A program made the position numbers and the translations under genes. The notes beneath the pieces are model-generated. The model searched no databases and was not told the DNA's origin. It was given only the letters and a program-made list of their open reading frames with translations. From Silurus meridionalis (Eukaryota; Chordata; Actinopteri; Siluriformes; Siluridae), in assembly GCF_014805685.1 (NCBI RefSeq), contig NC_060885.1, forward strand, positions 9,532,132 through 9,596,131: 64,000 nt of DNA, given 5' to 3'. This document shows, piece by piece, positions 1 to 10,933 of this stretch. The first letter of the stretch is position 1; each line of letters begins with the position of its first letter.

Positions 1-3000
1 AGCGGCTGTCTCGGCAGGAAAGGGAGCGCCGGTGGGCAGCCAGAGCTTGCCTCTACTGTGGAGAGGGAGGACATCATGTCGACTCTGGATCCGCGGGGAA
101 CTTCATCTCCCAGGCGTGTCTAGAACGCTTCCAGCTATGCCGGCAGAGAAGATACAAGGAACTGGCTGTCCAGACCATCCAAGGGCGACCGTTAGGAAAA
201 GGCAAGGTAAAATACTTCACTCCACTCATCGTCCTCCAAGTCGGGGTGCTCCACCAAGAGGGAATACAACTTCTTGTACTGGAGGATTCGACAGTGGACG
301 TCATCCTGGGTCGTCCCTGGTTAGCCAAGCATTCCCCTACATGTTCCTGGGACCCATGTGGGGCGACATCTTGGAGTGGAGTCCCGCCTGCCGGCAGAAG
401 TGTTTACGCCCACTCCCGACTCCCATCCGGACCACCTTGACCCTGGCAGCTACTCAGGTGGAAGGAGCTCCCCAGCCCGCTCAGGTGGAGGTCCCACAGG
501 AATATTATGCCTTTTCAGATGTCTTCAGTGAGGAGGCTGCTACTCCGTTACCCCCACACTGGCCGTGGGACTGTGCCATTGACCTGAAGCTGAGGGCCAA
601 GCTGCCGAAGGGTCGGGTCTATCCCTTGTCAGCCCCGGAACACCAAGCAATGTAGGGTTACATCCAACAGGCCCTCCGACAGGGCTTTATCACCCAGTCT
701 TCCTCCCCGGCGGCTTCTAGCTTCTTCTTTGTGGCAAAAAAGGACAGGGGATTGCGCCCATGCATGGACTACAGGGGCCTGAATGCACAGATTTCCCTGC
801 TTCCGTTTCCGCTCCCCCTGGTCCCAGCGGCCTTGGAGGATCTACGTAAGGCTCGCATCTTTACCAAGCTGGATCTCCGAAGTGCGTACAACCTGGAGTG
901 CATCTGTAAAGGGGATGAGTGGAAGATGGCATTCATTACTCCCTCTGGTCATTATGAGTACCGGTCATGCCGTATGGTCTTTCCATTGCTCCGGCGGTCT
1001 TTCAGAACTTTATGAACAAGGTTTTCCGTCCCTTCCTCCATCGATTCGTGATTGTCTACATTGACAACATCCTGATCTATTCAAGGACGCTGCAAGAACA
1101 TCACAAGCACGTCACCCAACTCCTAGCACTGCTGCGAGAACACCGGCTGTATCTCAACCTTCCCAAGTGTGAATTTCACCGCCCGGAGATACAGTTCCTA
1201 GGTTACGTCATCGATGCAGCAGGCATCAGGATGGATGAGAGGAAGGTGACGACCGTACGGGACTGGCCAGTTCCCACCTCGATCAAGGAACTCCAGAGGT
1301 TTCTAGGATTTGCAAACTTCTACCGCCAGTTCATTGAAGGTTTCAGCCTGGTTACTGCCCCACTCACGTCTCTCCTGTGAGGAAAGGCCAAGACTCTCTC
1401 CTGGACCCCAGAGGCACAAAAGGCCTTCATGGAGCTCCGCAAGAGTTTCTGTGTCGCTCCGCCTTTTCATCATCCTGACCCCCAGCTCCCATTTGTTGTC
1501 AAGGTGGACGCATCATCCACGGGCGTAGGGACCACCCTCTCCCAGCAGTCGGGGACCCCCCCTCGACTCCATCCCTGTGCCTACTTCTCTAAGAAGCTGT
1601 CTTCAGCGGAACAGAATTATGACATTGGTAACCGAGAACTCCTAGCTATCAAGCTGGCCCTGGAGGAGTGGAGACACTGGCTAGAGGAAACCGTTCATCC
1701 TTTCACAGTCATCACGGATCACAAGAACCTCCAGTACCTCCGTGAGGCCAAGCGCCTAAATCCCCGTCAGGCACGATGGGCTCTCTTCTTTACCCGATTC
1801 AACTTCAGCATCACCTATCGGCCACGGTCAAAGAATGGCCGATGCTCTCTCCAGGGTTTATGGGCCAGAGGAACCCACCGAGCCTGGGCCTATCTTGCCT
1901 CCGACGCTCATTCTGAGCCTGATCATATGGGAGTTGGACGAGAACATCCGCACGGCCACACAAAGAGAACCTGCACCTCCTGGTTGTCCCAGGAACCGGA
2001 CATTTGTTCCCCAAGAGTGTCGACAGGCCTTACTGAGAGCAATCCATGAAGTCCCCGGCTCAGGGCACCAAGGCAGAAGGCAGACCCTACATCTGGTTCA
2101 GGGGCGATACTGGTGGCCAGGGATGAGCAACACAGTGGCCGAGTTCATCCGAGGCTGTGACATCTGTGCCATCTCAAACAAAGGCCACAAAGGCCATGGT
2201 CGCACATTGGCATAGACTTTGTAACAGACTTGCCACGGTCGGAGGGTTTTACCTGCATCCTAGTGGTCGTGGATCGGGTCTCCAAGGCCTGCCGCTTTGT
2301 CACTCTCCGAGGCCTTCCTATGGCTCTGAAAACAGCAGAAGCGCTCTTCCATCATGTCTTCCGCAACTTTGGCCTCCCGGAGGAGATAGTGTCAGACCGG
2401 GGCTCTCAGTTCACCTCACACGTCTGGAGGGTGTTTTTCCAGCTACTGGGAGTCACGGTCAACCTGTCATCTGGTTACCACCCCCAGTCAAACAGCCAAA
2501 CCGAGCGGAGGATTCAAGAACTAGGGAGGTATCTCAGGACATACTGTCATCATGCTCAGATGGAATGGAGCTGGTTTACGCACAGAACTCGTTGCGCCAG
2601 GACACCACAGGACTCACGCCCTTTCAATGCATGTTGGGGTTCCAGCCCCCGCTTTTTCTCTGGACTGATGAGCCATCAAACGTACCTGCGGTAGACCACT
2701 GGTTTCGGGAGAGCGTCAGGACCTGGGAGGCTGCACACACTCAGTTACGCAGAGCAGCGAGGGAGACCCGGCGATATGCGGATGCACGTAGATTGGAGGT
2801 CCCACCTTACAGGCCCAGAGACTGGGTCTGGCTGTCCACCAAGGACCTCCAACTGCGGCTTCCCTGCAGGAAGCTGAGCCCCGGTACATCGGGCCGTTCA
2901 GAATCGAGAGGCAGATCAACGAGGCGGCTTATCAGTTAGAACACCACGGTACAGAATTCACCCCACTTTCCACGTGTCACTCCTCAAACCATACACCCCC

Positions 3001-3363
3001 TCAAACACCCACCGTTTTAGTGAGGTCAGGCCCCCTCTGCCAGAGGTGTTGGATCAGCCCTCAGTCTACTCGGTGCGAGAAGTGCTGGACTCTCGTCATC
3101 GGGGCAGAGCCCTGGAGTATCTTATGGACTGTGAAGGCTACGGCCCCGAGGAACGGTCGTGGGTGGCGAGGCAGGACATATTAGATCCAGCGCTCCTGGA
3201 GAAGTTACACACCGTTTATCCACTTCGTCCAGCACCCCGGGGTCGGGGCCGGCCCAGGCACAGGGTTAGGGCATCAGGAGCCGCCCCTGGAGGATGGGGT
3301 ACTGTCAGGGATCCACCAGCCACACCTCCACCTATCACTCTAAGCAGCTCTCCCACTTACTGA
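1..3363 (+). pseudogene. Decayed gag-pol of the Gypsy element
   Basis: Conceptual reading shows, in order, part of a gag zinc knuckle ([10 protein letters not shown]) around 50-80 joined almost directly to a protease core [10 protein letters not shown] around 80-110, reverse transcriptase at about 720-1380 with [11 protein letters not shown], RNase H at about 1480-1850, the integrase HHCC zinc region at about 2045-2190, the integrase core at about 2215-2700, and a chromodomain at about 3060-3220. The RT active-site box reads YIDN rather than the usual YxDD, so one metal-binding aspartate is lost. A one-base deletion near 964 breaks RT, a stop at 1378 follows it, and further shifts separate RNase H, integrase and chromodomain. 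The knuckle-protease junction looks like an internal deletion. It encodes no complete functional protein. Confidence 0.88.
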
Positions 3364-3673
3364 TCAGCTACACCTGGCCCTCATCAGTTCTCACACTACA
3401 TAAACCCCGTTCCTCCACCAGCTCATTGTCCGTTCTACAGCTTAGGCTAAAGAACACGGTCGGACTACCCAAGCATCTTTGTTTGGTTTAATCATTGCTT
3501 ACGAGACTCTGTGTGTTTGGTTACTACAGTATAGTCACAGCTTTCACCAGGATTAGTTTACCTGGCTCTTCTGGGCGGTTTGCTGTTTTCTGTTTTGCCC
3601 TGTTGTGTTTTCTTTCATTAAAAAACCTTCGTGGATTTCACTTCGGTTTCCGGCACGTTCTTTTCGCCTGACA
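3303..3673 (+). repeat. 3' LTR of the Gypsy element (371 bp)
   Basis: It starts TGTCAGGGATCC and ends GCCTGACA, giving the 5-base inverted ends TGTCA and TGACA typical of LTRs. It directly follows the chromodomain frame and a purine-rich tract. The start resembles that of the element at 22452 (TGTCAGGGGACAG) and a minus-strand sequence starting at 47458 (TGTCAGGAATCC). Confidence 0.82.
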
Positions 3674-4570
3674 TATACACATAAGGAACATGCACATGTC
3701 TCATAAACCCTATGCCTTTCCAATCTTTTTACAGGCACTGTAGCTTTTAAGTAATAAATCCTTCATGTGCAATGATTTTCTGTTGCTATCGTAAGACTCG
3801 TTTGTTGAGACAAAACATTAAAAGAAATGGTCTGACTCAGTGCTGACAAAGATTCAAATTCTGTTTATTATATCAATAAAAACATTTTAATCTACACACT
3901 TTTACTGTTTTCTGAATATTTGATTAGTTTGTTGCTATTTGCATTATGTAAGTGAAGGTTTTCATTCTCATTATATTTATCAAATAACATTATGTCACTG
4001 AATCACAGTCAATCAATTTTTGTCTGAAAGTACAATCGTAAGACAAATAAAAAAAAGGCTTGTTTGTGTAGCTGTGTTATACAATACTTTATTTTGAACG
4101 CAAGCAAACAAAGCATTAGAACAAATAAATATTGTATTAGTATATTACAATTACCAAAACTTTTTTTACAAAATTATGTACAAAATAAAGAGAAACCATG
4201 GCAATACCCAAACATGACCCTGATAATTATATCTCTAAAATAGTGTGTCCAATAATAGATGTCTCTGGATGTGGTGACATTATATTTCCTGTTCACTTAA
4301 ACTTGGAAACCAAAACCTGTTCCAGCATGATTTGGGCTGTATAGTGAAAGCAAATAGATTCAACTGCAAATGTTAATGCAATATGTTGAACTGTGAGCAA
4401 GTTCTTGCACGGCATCATCGTTTAAGAAAGGATTTACACAAATCCCACACATGAGGTCACATTCCTTGTGGTAGTTTTGTTATTTCTTGTGCTGGTCTAT
4501 CATTTGTAGTACTTTAAATTTTCCAAGAGTTTTTATAAAAACAATTGTGAATCCCACAGATTTCCCTCTA
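3674..4570. other. 3' flank of receptor unit 1, no gene
   Basis: AT-rich sequence downstream, in the minus-strand sense, of the receptor at 4571. From about 3752 it is colinear with 6481-7237, the 3' flank of the next receptor, so it belongs to a tandem duplication unit. Around 4300-4340 a short piece resembles the transposon relic at 10375-10600. No convincing ORF or RNA gene is seen. Confidence 0.6.
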
Positions 4571-5428
4571 CTACTGCAGACATTTGAAATGACCTTCCTT
4601 GTACATTTTCAAGAGCGGTGTAACCATCACACCAAAGATGTTAAAAGAAGTCAATAAAGGAATAATATTGCATCTAAGCAGTAGTTGATCATTACAACCA
4701 GTTAAAATGCTAAGTACTACCTGAGGAAAGTAGGAGAACAGAATTAAAAGCAATGCTGAAAATATAGTGTTAAAGGCATTTCTCTTCTGTTGGTTTCCTA
4801 CATCTCTACCTGTGTGTGTGTCTCCTGGACCTGGGTGTTTTAGAGCAAACAACACAGACACACAGCAGAATGAAATCACGATCAGTGTTATAATGAACAC
4901 AGAGTTGATAAAAGAATCAGGGAAAGTTTGGGATATTTGATTGCACGCAGCATATCCAATTAAAATAAACCAAACTGCTACAGCTGCTGCAATTCTGTAT
5001 TTTATCCCTTTATATCTCAGGAATATCATTGGATGCCGCACAGCCAAATATTGTTCAGTACAAATGCAGGTTTGTATCAGAGGCCTTCCACTCCAGGACA
5101 GAGACAGAAAAAAATTTGTCACACTTAAGTATGTGTCATTTTTCAAAATAAATAAATTTAGCATTTCAGCAACACACAAGAAGCAGAAGATGAGCTCTAT
5201 TATAATGACATTTAGTAGAAACACATGAGTTTGTTTGACCTTTCGCTCAATGCAGAAATAAAACCAGAGACACCATAAATTGGCTGGTATACCAATGAGG
5301 GCACAAAATGTCATGATGCAAAGAGTTAAAATAAATCCAAAATAAATTCCCTTTAGACAGTCATATACAGTAAATGGAGTTGAGTAAAGTAGAGTGGTAT
5401 TTATCATCTCTTCAGGTATTTCAGTCAT
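4571..5428 (-). CDS. 7TM receptor, subfamily A1 (285 aa, intact)
   Basis: A rhodopsin-like seven-helix membrane receptor, ligand unknown, expected at the plasma membrane. Helices lie at about 29-58, 67-93, 103-128, 144-162, 174-197, 217-242 and 251-276. Recognisable landmarks are N50 in TM1, LNVIIIE ending at E78 (usually D in NLAxxD), EQY at 125-127 in place of DRY, W153 in TM4, SYFP in TM6 and TPLLKMY in place of NPxxY. There is no cysteine at the usual start of TM3. Conserved C24 and C253 could pair instead. NTT at 10-12 is a glycosylation site. The tail is only about 10 residues. The start is the first ATG after a conserved acceptor (TCTCTTTGCAG, exon from 5445), and a non-coding exon lies at 5761 onward. 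I do not recognise a named family member. Confidence 0.9.
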   Translation of the reverse strand: MTEIPEEMINTTLLYSTPFTVYDCLKGIYFGFILTLCIMTFCALIGIPANLWCLWFYFCIERKVKQTHVFLLNVIIIELIFCFLCVAEMLNLFILKNDTYLSVTNFFLSLSWSGRPLIQTCICTEQYLAVRHPMIFLRYKGIKYRIAAAVAVWFILIGYAACNQISQTFPDSFINSVFIITLIVISFCCVSVLFALKHPGPGDTHTGRDVGNQQKRNAFNTIFSALLLILFSYFPQVVLSILTGCNDQLLLRCNIIPLLTSFNIFGVMVTPLLKMYKEGHFKCLQ

Positions 5429-5760
5429 TCTGTATTAATTCTGTTCTGCAAAGAGAAAACAAATGAATGTGCGACTTACAAAACAAGGACTAGTTATCAG
5501 ACAATAATACAAAATACAAACAAGTATGCTAGCACACAGATGAAATGGTTTACTTCTGATATTTTTGTCAGAAACAAATAGAAAAGAAAATGAGTAAATA
5601 TTTACAAAATAAAGATTAGAGTTAATGACAGTGACAAAAAACTCTATGAAATCTGTGAGTGTACAAACATTTTTCTTCATCTTGTGTACACTATTTAGAG
5701 AAACATGACATGCTAAAAGCTTATTTCTGGTTAAAGAATATTGAATGTGACGTGTTTTAC

Positions 5761-5860
5761 CTGCACACTGATGCAAGCCTTCACAACGTTTTCTGTGCAA
5801 AAGTGAAATTGCAAAGCAATAGATTCTGACCCTTTTTGCAATTCAAATGGTCTTGCCAAG
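5761..5860 (-). promoter_or_regulatory. 5' non-coding exon and proximal promoter of receptor 4571-5428
   Basis: On the minus strand an exon end reading CAGTGTGCAG is followed by the donor GTAAAA at 5760-5755. About 90 bases upstream is the block CATTTGAATTGCAAA, also present before the receptors at 7238, 10934 and 13577. The inferred intron spans 5446-5760. Conservation of donor, exon and ATTTGAAT block among paralogues is direct. Their function as exon and promoter is inferred. Confidence 0.65.
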
Positions 5861-5959
5861 TGAAAGATTGAATATGGCAATTGAAATGGGTTAAACCAAT
5901 CATGTTTTTTTTTAAGGATTTTTTTTTCATTTTGTTTGTTTGAATACTACGTTGGTATA

Positions 5960-6119
5960 CAGTGCATCCGCAAAGTATTCACAGCGCTTCACTTTTTTCA
6001 ACATTTTGTTATTTTACAGCCTTATTCTCAAATGGAATGAAGGTATTATTTTCCTCCAAATTCTAAAACCAATACTCCATAATGACAATGTCAAAGAAGT
6101 TTGTTGGAAAACTTTGCAA

Positions 6120-6199
<80 letters not shown>

Positions 6200-6480
6200 C
6201 AATACAAAAATCACATGTTGATAAGTATTCAAAGCATTTGCTCAATACTTTGTTGAAGCACCTTTGGCACCAATCACAGCCTCAAGTCTTTTTGAGGTTG
6301 ATGCTACAAGCTTGACACACCTAAATTTGGGCAGTTTCTCCCATTCTTCTTTGCAGAACCTCTTTAGCCCCATCATATTGGATGGGCAGCATCAGTGCAC
6401 AACCATTTTCAGATCTCTCCAGATATGTTAAATCGGGTTCAAGTCTGGGTTCTGGCTGGGCCACTCAAGGACATTTAAAA
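5960..6480 (-). mobile_element. Truncated Tc1-like element carrying a TA microsatellite
   Basis: It begins after TA with CAGTGCATCC, the same terminus as the short element at 8617. Minus-strand translation of about 6240-6480 gives a decayed Tc1 transposase C-terminus containing DLNPI-like residues and an LEAVIGAKG-like end. The right terminus is absent, and tandem-unit sequence resumes at about 6481. It sits just after GAATACTACGTTG, the same flank as the short element of the next unit, so the insertion predates the duplication. Confidence 0.75.
6125..6198. repeat. (TA)n microsatellite, 74 bp
   Basis: Uninterrupted TA dinucleotides inside the truncated Tc1-like element. Tyr-Ile repeat reading frames across it are artefacts. 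Confidence 0.98.
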
Positions 6481-6925
6481 ATTAAATCCTTGATGTGCAA
6501 TGATTTTCTGTTGCTTTTACAAGACTCTTTCTAAATATTTTATTAGATTGTTGCTATTTGCATTACGTAAGTGAATGTTTTCATTTTTATTATGTTTATC
6601 AAATAAGATTATGTCGCTGAATCACAGTCAATCAATTTTTGTCTGAAAGTACAATCAAGAAAAATAATTTTAAAAAAATAAATAGTTTTTTAGGAAACTT
6701 TATTTTAAATGCAAGCAATAACCAAGCATTACAACAAATAAAAAATGTATTAGTATAATAAAATTACAAAAACATTTTTTACTAAATCCAATACAAAATA
6801 AAGAGAAACCATTATAATACCCCAGCATAAACCTGATAATTATATATCCGAAATAGTACAAAAGCTATATTTTCCTTCATATGTGTTCCATGCAATGCTT
6901 TATAAACATTTGCTATACAAATAAC

Positions 6926-6956
<31 letters not shown>

Positions 6957-7237
6957 CACACATTATTAGCATATGTTATATCCGTGATAATACATTTTAT
7001 CAAGACTTTTTAACCAAATATATCAAAAGCAAATAGATTCAACTGCAAATGTTAATGCAATAAGTTCTTGCACTGCAACATTATTTAAAAAAAGGTTTTA
7101 CACAAATTCCCACATGAGGTCACATTCCTTGTGGTAGTCTTGTTATTTTTGTGCTGGTCGATCATTTGTATTACTTTTAATTTTCCAAGAGTTTTATATT
7201 CTATAAAACAATTACAAATCCCACAGATTTCCCTCTA
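6481..7237. other. 3' flank of receptor unit 2, no gene
   Basis: Colinear with 3752-4570 (for example the shared CCTTxATGTGCAATGATTTT start and the TCGCTGAATCACAGTCAATC piece), so it marks the start of the second tandem unit. It holds a (CA)n tract at 6924-6948. No coding signal is seen. Confidence 0.65.
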
Positions 7238-8074
7238 CTACTTCAGACATTTGAAATGACCTTCCTTGTACATTTTCAAGAGCGGTGTAACCATCACACC
7301 AAAGATGTTAAAAGAAGTCATTAAAGGAATAATATTGCACTTAAGCAGTACTTGATCATTATAAACAGTAAAAACGCTAAGTACTGCCTGAGGAAAGTAG
7401 GAGAACAGGATTAAAAGCAATGCTGAAAATATAGTATTAAAGGCATTTCTCTTCTGTTGGTTTCCTACATCTCTACCTGTGTGTGTGTCTCCTGGTCCTG
7501 GGTGTTTCAAAGCAAACAACACAGACACACAGCAGAATGAAATCACGATCAGTGTTATAATGAACACAGAGTTGATAAAAGGATCAGGGAAAGTTTGGGA
7601 TATTTGACTGTACACAGCATATCCGATTAAAATGAACCAAACTGCTACAGCTGCTGCAATTCTGTATTTTATCCCTTTATATCTCAGGAATATTATTGGA
7701 TGCCGCACAGCCAAATATTGTTCAATACATATGCAGGTTTGTATCAGAGGCCTTCCACTCCAGCACAAAGACAGAACAAAATAGATGACAGTAGAAAATG
7801 TGTCATTTCTTAAAATAAGCATATTCAGTAGTTCAGCAACACACAAGAAGCAGAAGATGAGCTCTATAATAATGACGTTTAAAAGAAACACATGAGTTTG
7901 TTTGAATTTCCGCTCAATGCAAAAATAAAACCAGAGACACCATAAATTGGCTGGTGTACCAACGAGGGCACAAAATGTCATGATGTAAAGAGTTAAATTA
8001 AATCCAAAATAAATTCCTTTTAGACAGTCATATACAGTAAATGGAGTTGAGTAAAGTAGAGTGGTATTTATCAT
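7238..8074 (-). CDS. 7TM receptor, subfamily A1 (278 aa, shifted start)
   Basis: A close paralogue of the receptor at 4571-5428 with the same helix order and landmarks: TPAN in TM1, LNVIIIE in TM2, EQY in TM3, KHPGPGDT and NQQKRNAFNTI in the third inner loop, SYFP in TM6, and TPLLKMY followed by EGHFKCLK at the end. The ATG used by its neighbour is changed to ATA here, so the first in-frame ATG is seven codons further in (MINTTLLYS). The N-terminal glycosylation site and the conserved cysteine are kept, so the protein could still be functional. The acceptor CTTTGCAG (AG at 8114-8113) and the non-coding exon ending at 8426 match the neighbour. Ligand and coupling are unknown. Confidence 0.87.
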   Translation of the reverse strand: MINTTLLYSTPFTVYDCLKGIYFGFNLTLYIMTFCALVGTPANLWCLWFYFCIERKFKQTHVFLLNVIIIELIFCFLCVAELLNMLILRNDTFSTVIYFVLSLCWSGRPLIQTCICIEQYLAVRHPIIFLRYKGIKYRIAAAVAVWFILIGYAVYSQISQTFPDPFINSVFIITLIVISFCCVSVLFALKHPGPGDTHTGRDVGNQQKRNAFNTIFSALLLILFSYFPQAVLSVFTVYNDQVLLKCNIIPLMTSFNIFGVMVTPLLKMYKEGHFKCLK

Positions 8075-8425
8075 CTCTTCAGGTATATCAGTTATTCTGT
8101 ATTAATTCTGATCTGCAAAGGGAAAACAAATGAATGTGTGACTCATAAAACAACGGCTAGTTCTCAGACCCTAATACAAAATACAAACAGGTATGCTAAG
8201 CACACAGATGAAATGATTTACTTCTTCTGATATTTTTGTAAGAGAATATTGAAAAGAAAATTAGTAAAGATTTACAAAATAAAGATTACAGTTAATGACA
8301 GTGACAAAAAAACTGTATGAAATCTGTGAGTCTACAAACTTTTTCTTTGACTTGAGTACACTATTTAGGGAAACATGAAATGCTGAAAGCTTATTTCTGG
8401 TTAAAGAATGTTGAAAAAGTTTTAC

Positions 8426-8530
8426 CTGCGCACTGATACAAGCCTTCACAAAGTTTTCTGTGCAAAAGCGAGATTGCAAAGCAATAGATTCCTCCCCTTT
8501 TTGCAATTCAAATGGTCTTGCCAAGTGAAA
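8426..8530 (-). promoter_or_regulatory. 5' non-coding exon and promoter of receptor 7238-8074
   Basis: Minus-strand exon end CAGTGCGCAG, donor GTAAAACTT, and the upstream block CATTTGAATTGCAAA align with those of the paralogue at 5761-5860. Role inferred from conservation and position. Confidence 0.63.
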
Positions 8531-8616
8531 TAATTAATATGGCAATTGAAATGTTTTTTTTTTTTTTTAAGTTTTTCCATTTTTCATTTTGTTTGATTGA
8601 ATACTACGTTGACTTA

Positions 8617-8727
8617 CAGTGCATCCAGAAAGTATTTACAGCGCTTCACTTTTTTCCACATTTTGTTATGTTACAGCCTTATTTCAAAATGGATTGAATT
8701 GGATGTGAAGACTTTCCAGATGCACTG
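8617..8727. mobile_element. 111 bp Tc1-derived MITE
   Basis: TIRs CAGTGCATCCAGAAAGT and ACTTTCCAGATGCACTG are imperfect inverted copies, flanked by TA on both sides (8615-8616, 8728-8729). The left half matches the start of the element at 5960. It is an internally deleted copy at the same site relative to the receptor in the previous unit. Confidence 0.8.
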
Positions 8728-8866
8728 TATTGATTTTAAAGTAAGCCATAAGTTGGACATTTTTGTTTTACATAAAAATGTATACATAAAATGTCTATAA
8801 TCTCTATGAATTGTCCATGTAAGTGTTATTTTAGAGCAAACAGTCAGCTGGAATTTTACCATGCAA

Positions 8867-8992
8867 TGGTCTGTCCACTTATCACACCTAAATCCTACTG
8901 AAATGCTCTGGTGTGAACTGGTCACAAGGTTAGAAAGAAATATCCAACTAGTGAAGATCACCTTTGGCAGGGTTTTACAAAAGTGTTTTTAG
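8867..8992 (+). pseudogene. Tc1-like transposase C-terminal fossil
   Basis: An open stretch reads WSVHLSHLNPTEMLW then CELVTRLERN, matching the region around the last catalytic Glu of Tc1 transposases, and ends at TAG. No TIRs or upstream domains are seen nearby. The reading is short and inferred from motif similarity. Confidence 0.6.
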
Positions 8993-9329
8993 AACTGAGC
9001 TGTCTGTATGCGAAAAGAGTAAATAGCTGTTATTTGTGCTAAAGCATGATTTGTTCATAAAAAATAAAAGTTGAACATATGTACATTTATATTTTTGTTT
9101 TGACAAAATAAAGCTTTTGTCATTAAATTAGCTAGTTAGTTGCATATAAACATAAACATAAAACTTAGGCCTTTCCTTCATGTACAATGCTTTTCTGTCA
9201 CAAGAATCACTTTTTAAGACAATACACTGAAATGATTTGTCTTACAGTAGAATTGATCATTAATTAATCATTTTTTTGTTTTCTAAATATTTGATTAGTT
9301 TGTTGCTATTTGCAATATGTAAGTGAATG
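8993..9329. other. Intergenic, start of receptor unit 3
   Basis: AT-rich. From about 9165 it resembles the start of units 1 and 2 (CCTTCATGTACAATGCTTTT), showing a third, more diverged unit boundary. Nothing else is recognised. Confidence 0.5.
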
Positions 9330-10374
9330 TTTATACTCATAACATATTAGGGAGTTTTTCCTTGCCTCTGTCACCATTGGTTAGTCATTAGAGATAAGCT
9401 TATATGGACAAATTTATAAATGTAACATTTATATTTGTAATCTGTATATTTATGTGAACTCCCTTGGGACAATGTTAGTTGTTAAAAACACTATGCATAT
9501 AAAATTGTATTAAATTGAATGAGTGTGCAACTGGAAAGGAATTTGATTGATTAGTATGAGGGCAATTGTGAACGTGCAAGTGTGGTTAGTTAGACATCAA
9601 TATTTAACGACCACATGTGTCTTATAGGAAATAGAGTTTGAGCCTGACACTCTCATTTTTATTTGCTTTTTTAGGGCATTTTACAGGTTATGTTACAGTA
9701 AACAAGTCCCAGAGACTCCACTAAATTGGTTTCTTTAATTTCAGTTTAATTTATTTTATTTCATACAGGCCACATTCAAAATCATCACATAAACATGTGC
9801 CAATTTACAGCAGTGCTCTGACAGAAAACTCTGCTGTACTGAAGGTTTTCCATGACAGAAAACCTACTGCCTGTTAGAAAGTATTCAAAAGTGCTATTCC
9901 TACAATAAATGTTTATAAAATGCCTCCTTATTAAATGTTTCATCCTGTTTTTCAACGTTTTTTTTTCCATTTATTAAATAACACTTTATTTTATTTAATT
10001 TATGTTTAGTTTTAGATTATGTGGCTCGCCAGACATACAAGAACTTGTGTCTAAACTGTAACTATAGAAACAATTATTTATCAGAACAAGTTCATTAATA
10101 TAAAGCTGTGACTTTTAACACAGCTGATCAAATTTTGTCCAAAAGAACAATCATAAGACAAATAAAAAGGTTTTATTAAAGATAAATTTTTATTTAACAA
10201 AAACATTTTTTTTCAACCTAGATCATGTAGAGGAATAAGAGAAACCATTGCAATACCTCAGCATAAACCTGAACATTATACATTTGAAATAGTAAAGAGT
10301 TAAAAAAGAATTATGTACGTATTCAAAGCAGTGACACATTATACAAATTATACTTATATACTGTATGTAAATGT

Positions 10375-10600
10375 ACACTATATGGACAAAATATTGGAAC
10401 ACCTGAAACCTGACTTTTCCAGCCTTATATGGTTCTTTCCCAAACTTTTGTACAGGATGTTTTTGAATGTGATAGCGTTAAATTGTTCCTTCACTTGAAC
10501 TAGGAGATCTAAACCTGTTCCAGCATGACAATGCCTGTGATGAAGACAAAGCCAGCACTATGAAGATATGGTTACCTAGGTCTCCAAAACCATAAGTCAT
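10375..10600. mobile_element. DNA transposon relic, present in both palindrome arms
   Basis: It begins TACACTATATGGACAAAATA, a terminal sequence typical of dispersed Tc1-like relics in fish. It is repeated inverted at about 14790-15030 in the other arm, so it predates the inverted duplication. No transposase frame survives. Confidence 0.5.
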
Positions 10601-10933
10601 AGACTAGGGAAATATTTTACAATAAAAGTGGAGGTTTTATAACAACAAATGGTAACCAAATTTGAAAAGGAATGTACAAGGATCACATTGGAATCTTATG
10701 TTCAGATATCCACATTATATTAGTGTTATTTGATTTCACCAAGTTTCCTTACCAAAATATATCAAATGCAATTAGTTCATCATACAAAAAACCCTGCAAA
10801 TGTCATGATAAAATTGCATATTAATCTTGTAGTGTGAGCAGTTTGCACTATTTCATCGGTTCATCAGTTTCAAAATTCCTTGTGCCGGTCCAAATCTTTA
10901 TGTAATATAACTTTAAATCCCACAGATTTCCTT

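Larger units (their letters stand above)
1..3673 (+). mobile_element. Ty3/Gypsy LTR retrotransposon, chromovirus type, 5' part outside window
   Basis: The order gag zinc-knuckle remnant, protease, reverse transcriptase, RNase H, integrase and chromodomain, ending in an LTR, is that of a Ty3/Gypsy element of the chromovirus branch. The region is GC-rich, unlike the AT-rich surroundings. The 5' LTR and most of gag lie left of the window. Several frameshifts and stops break the reading frame, so this copy is inactive. A purine-rich stretch just before 3303 is a candidate polypurine tract. The bases after the element, TATAC at 3674-3678, could be the target duplication, but the left end is not visible. 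The copy at 22.45 kb belongs to the same or a closely related family. Confidence 0.93.

Noticed and set aside
5940..6315. Reading frames rich in Tyr-Ile repeats (also at 20888, 24478-24845, 30170 and 34357-34817)
   Set aside because: They are translations of (TA)n and (CTAT)n microsatellites with no flanking coding signal.
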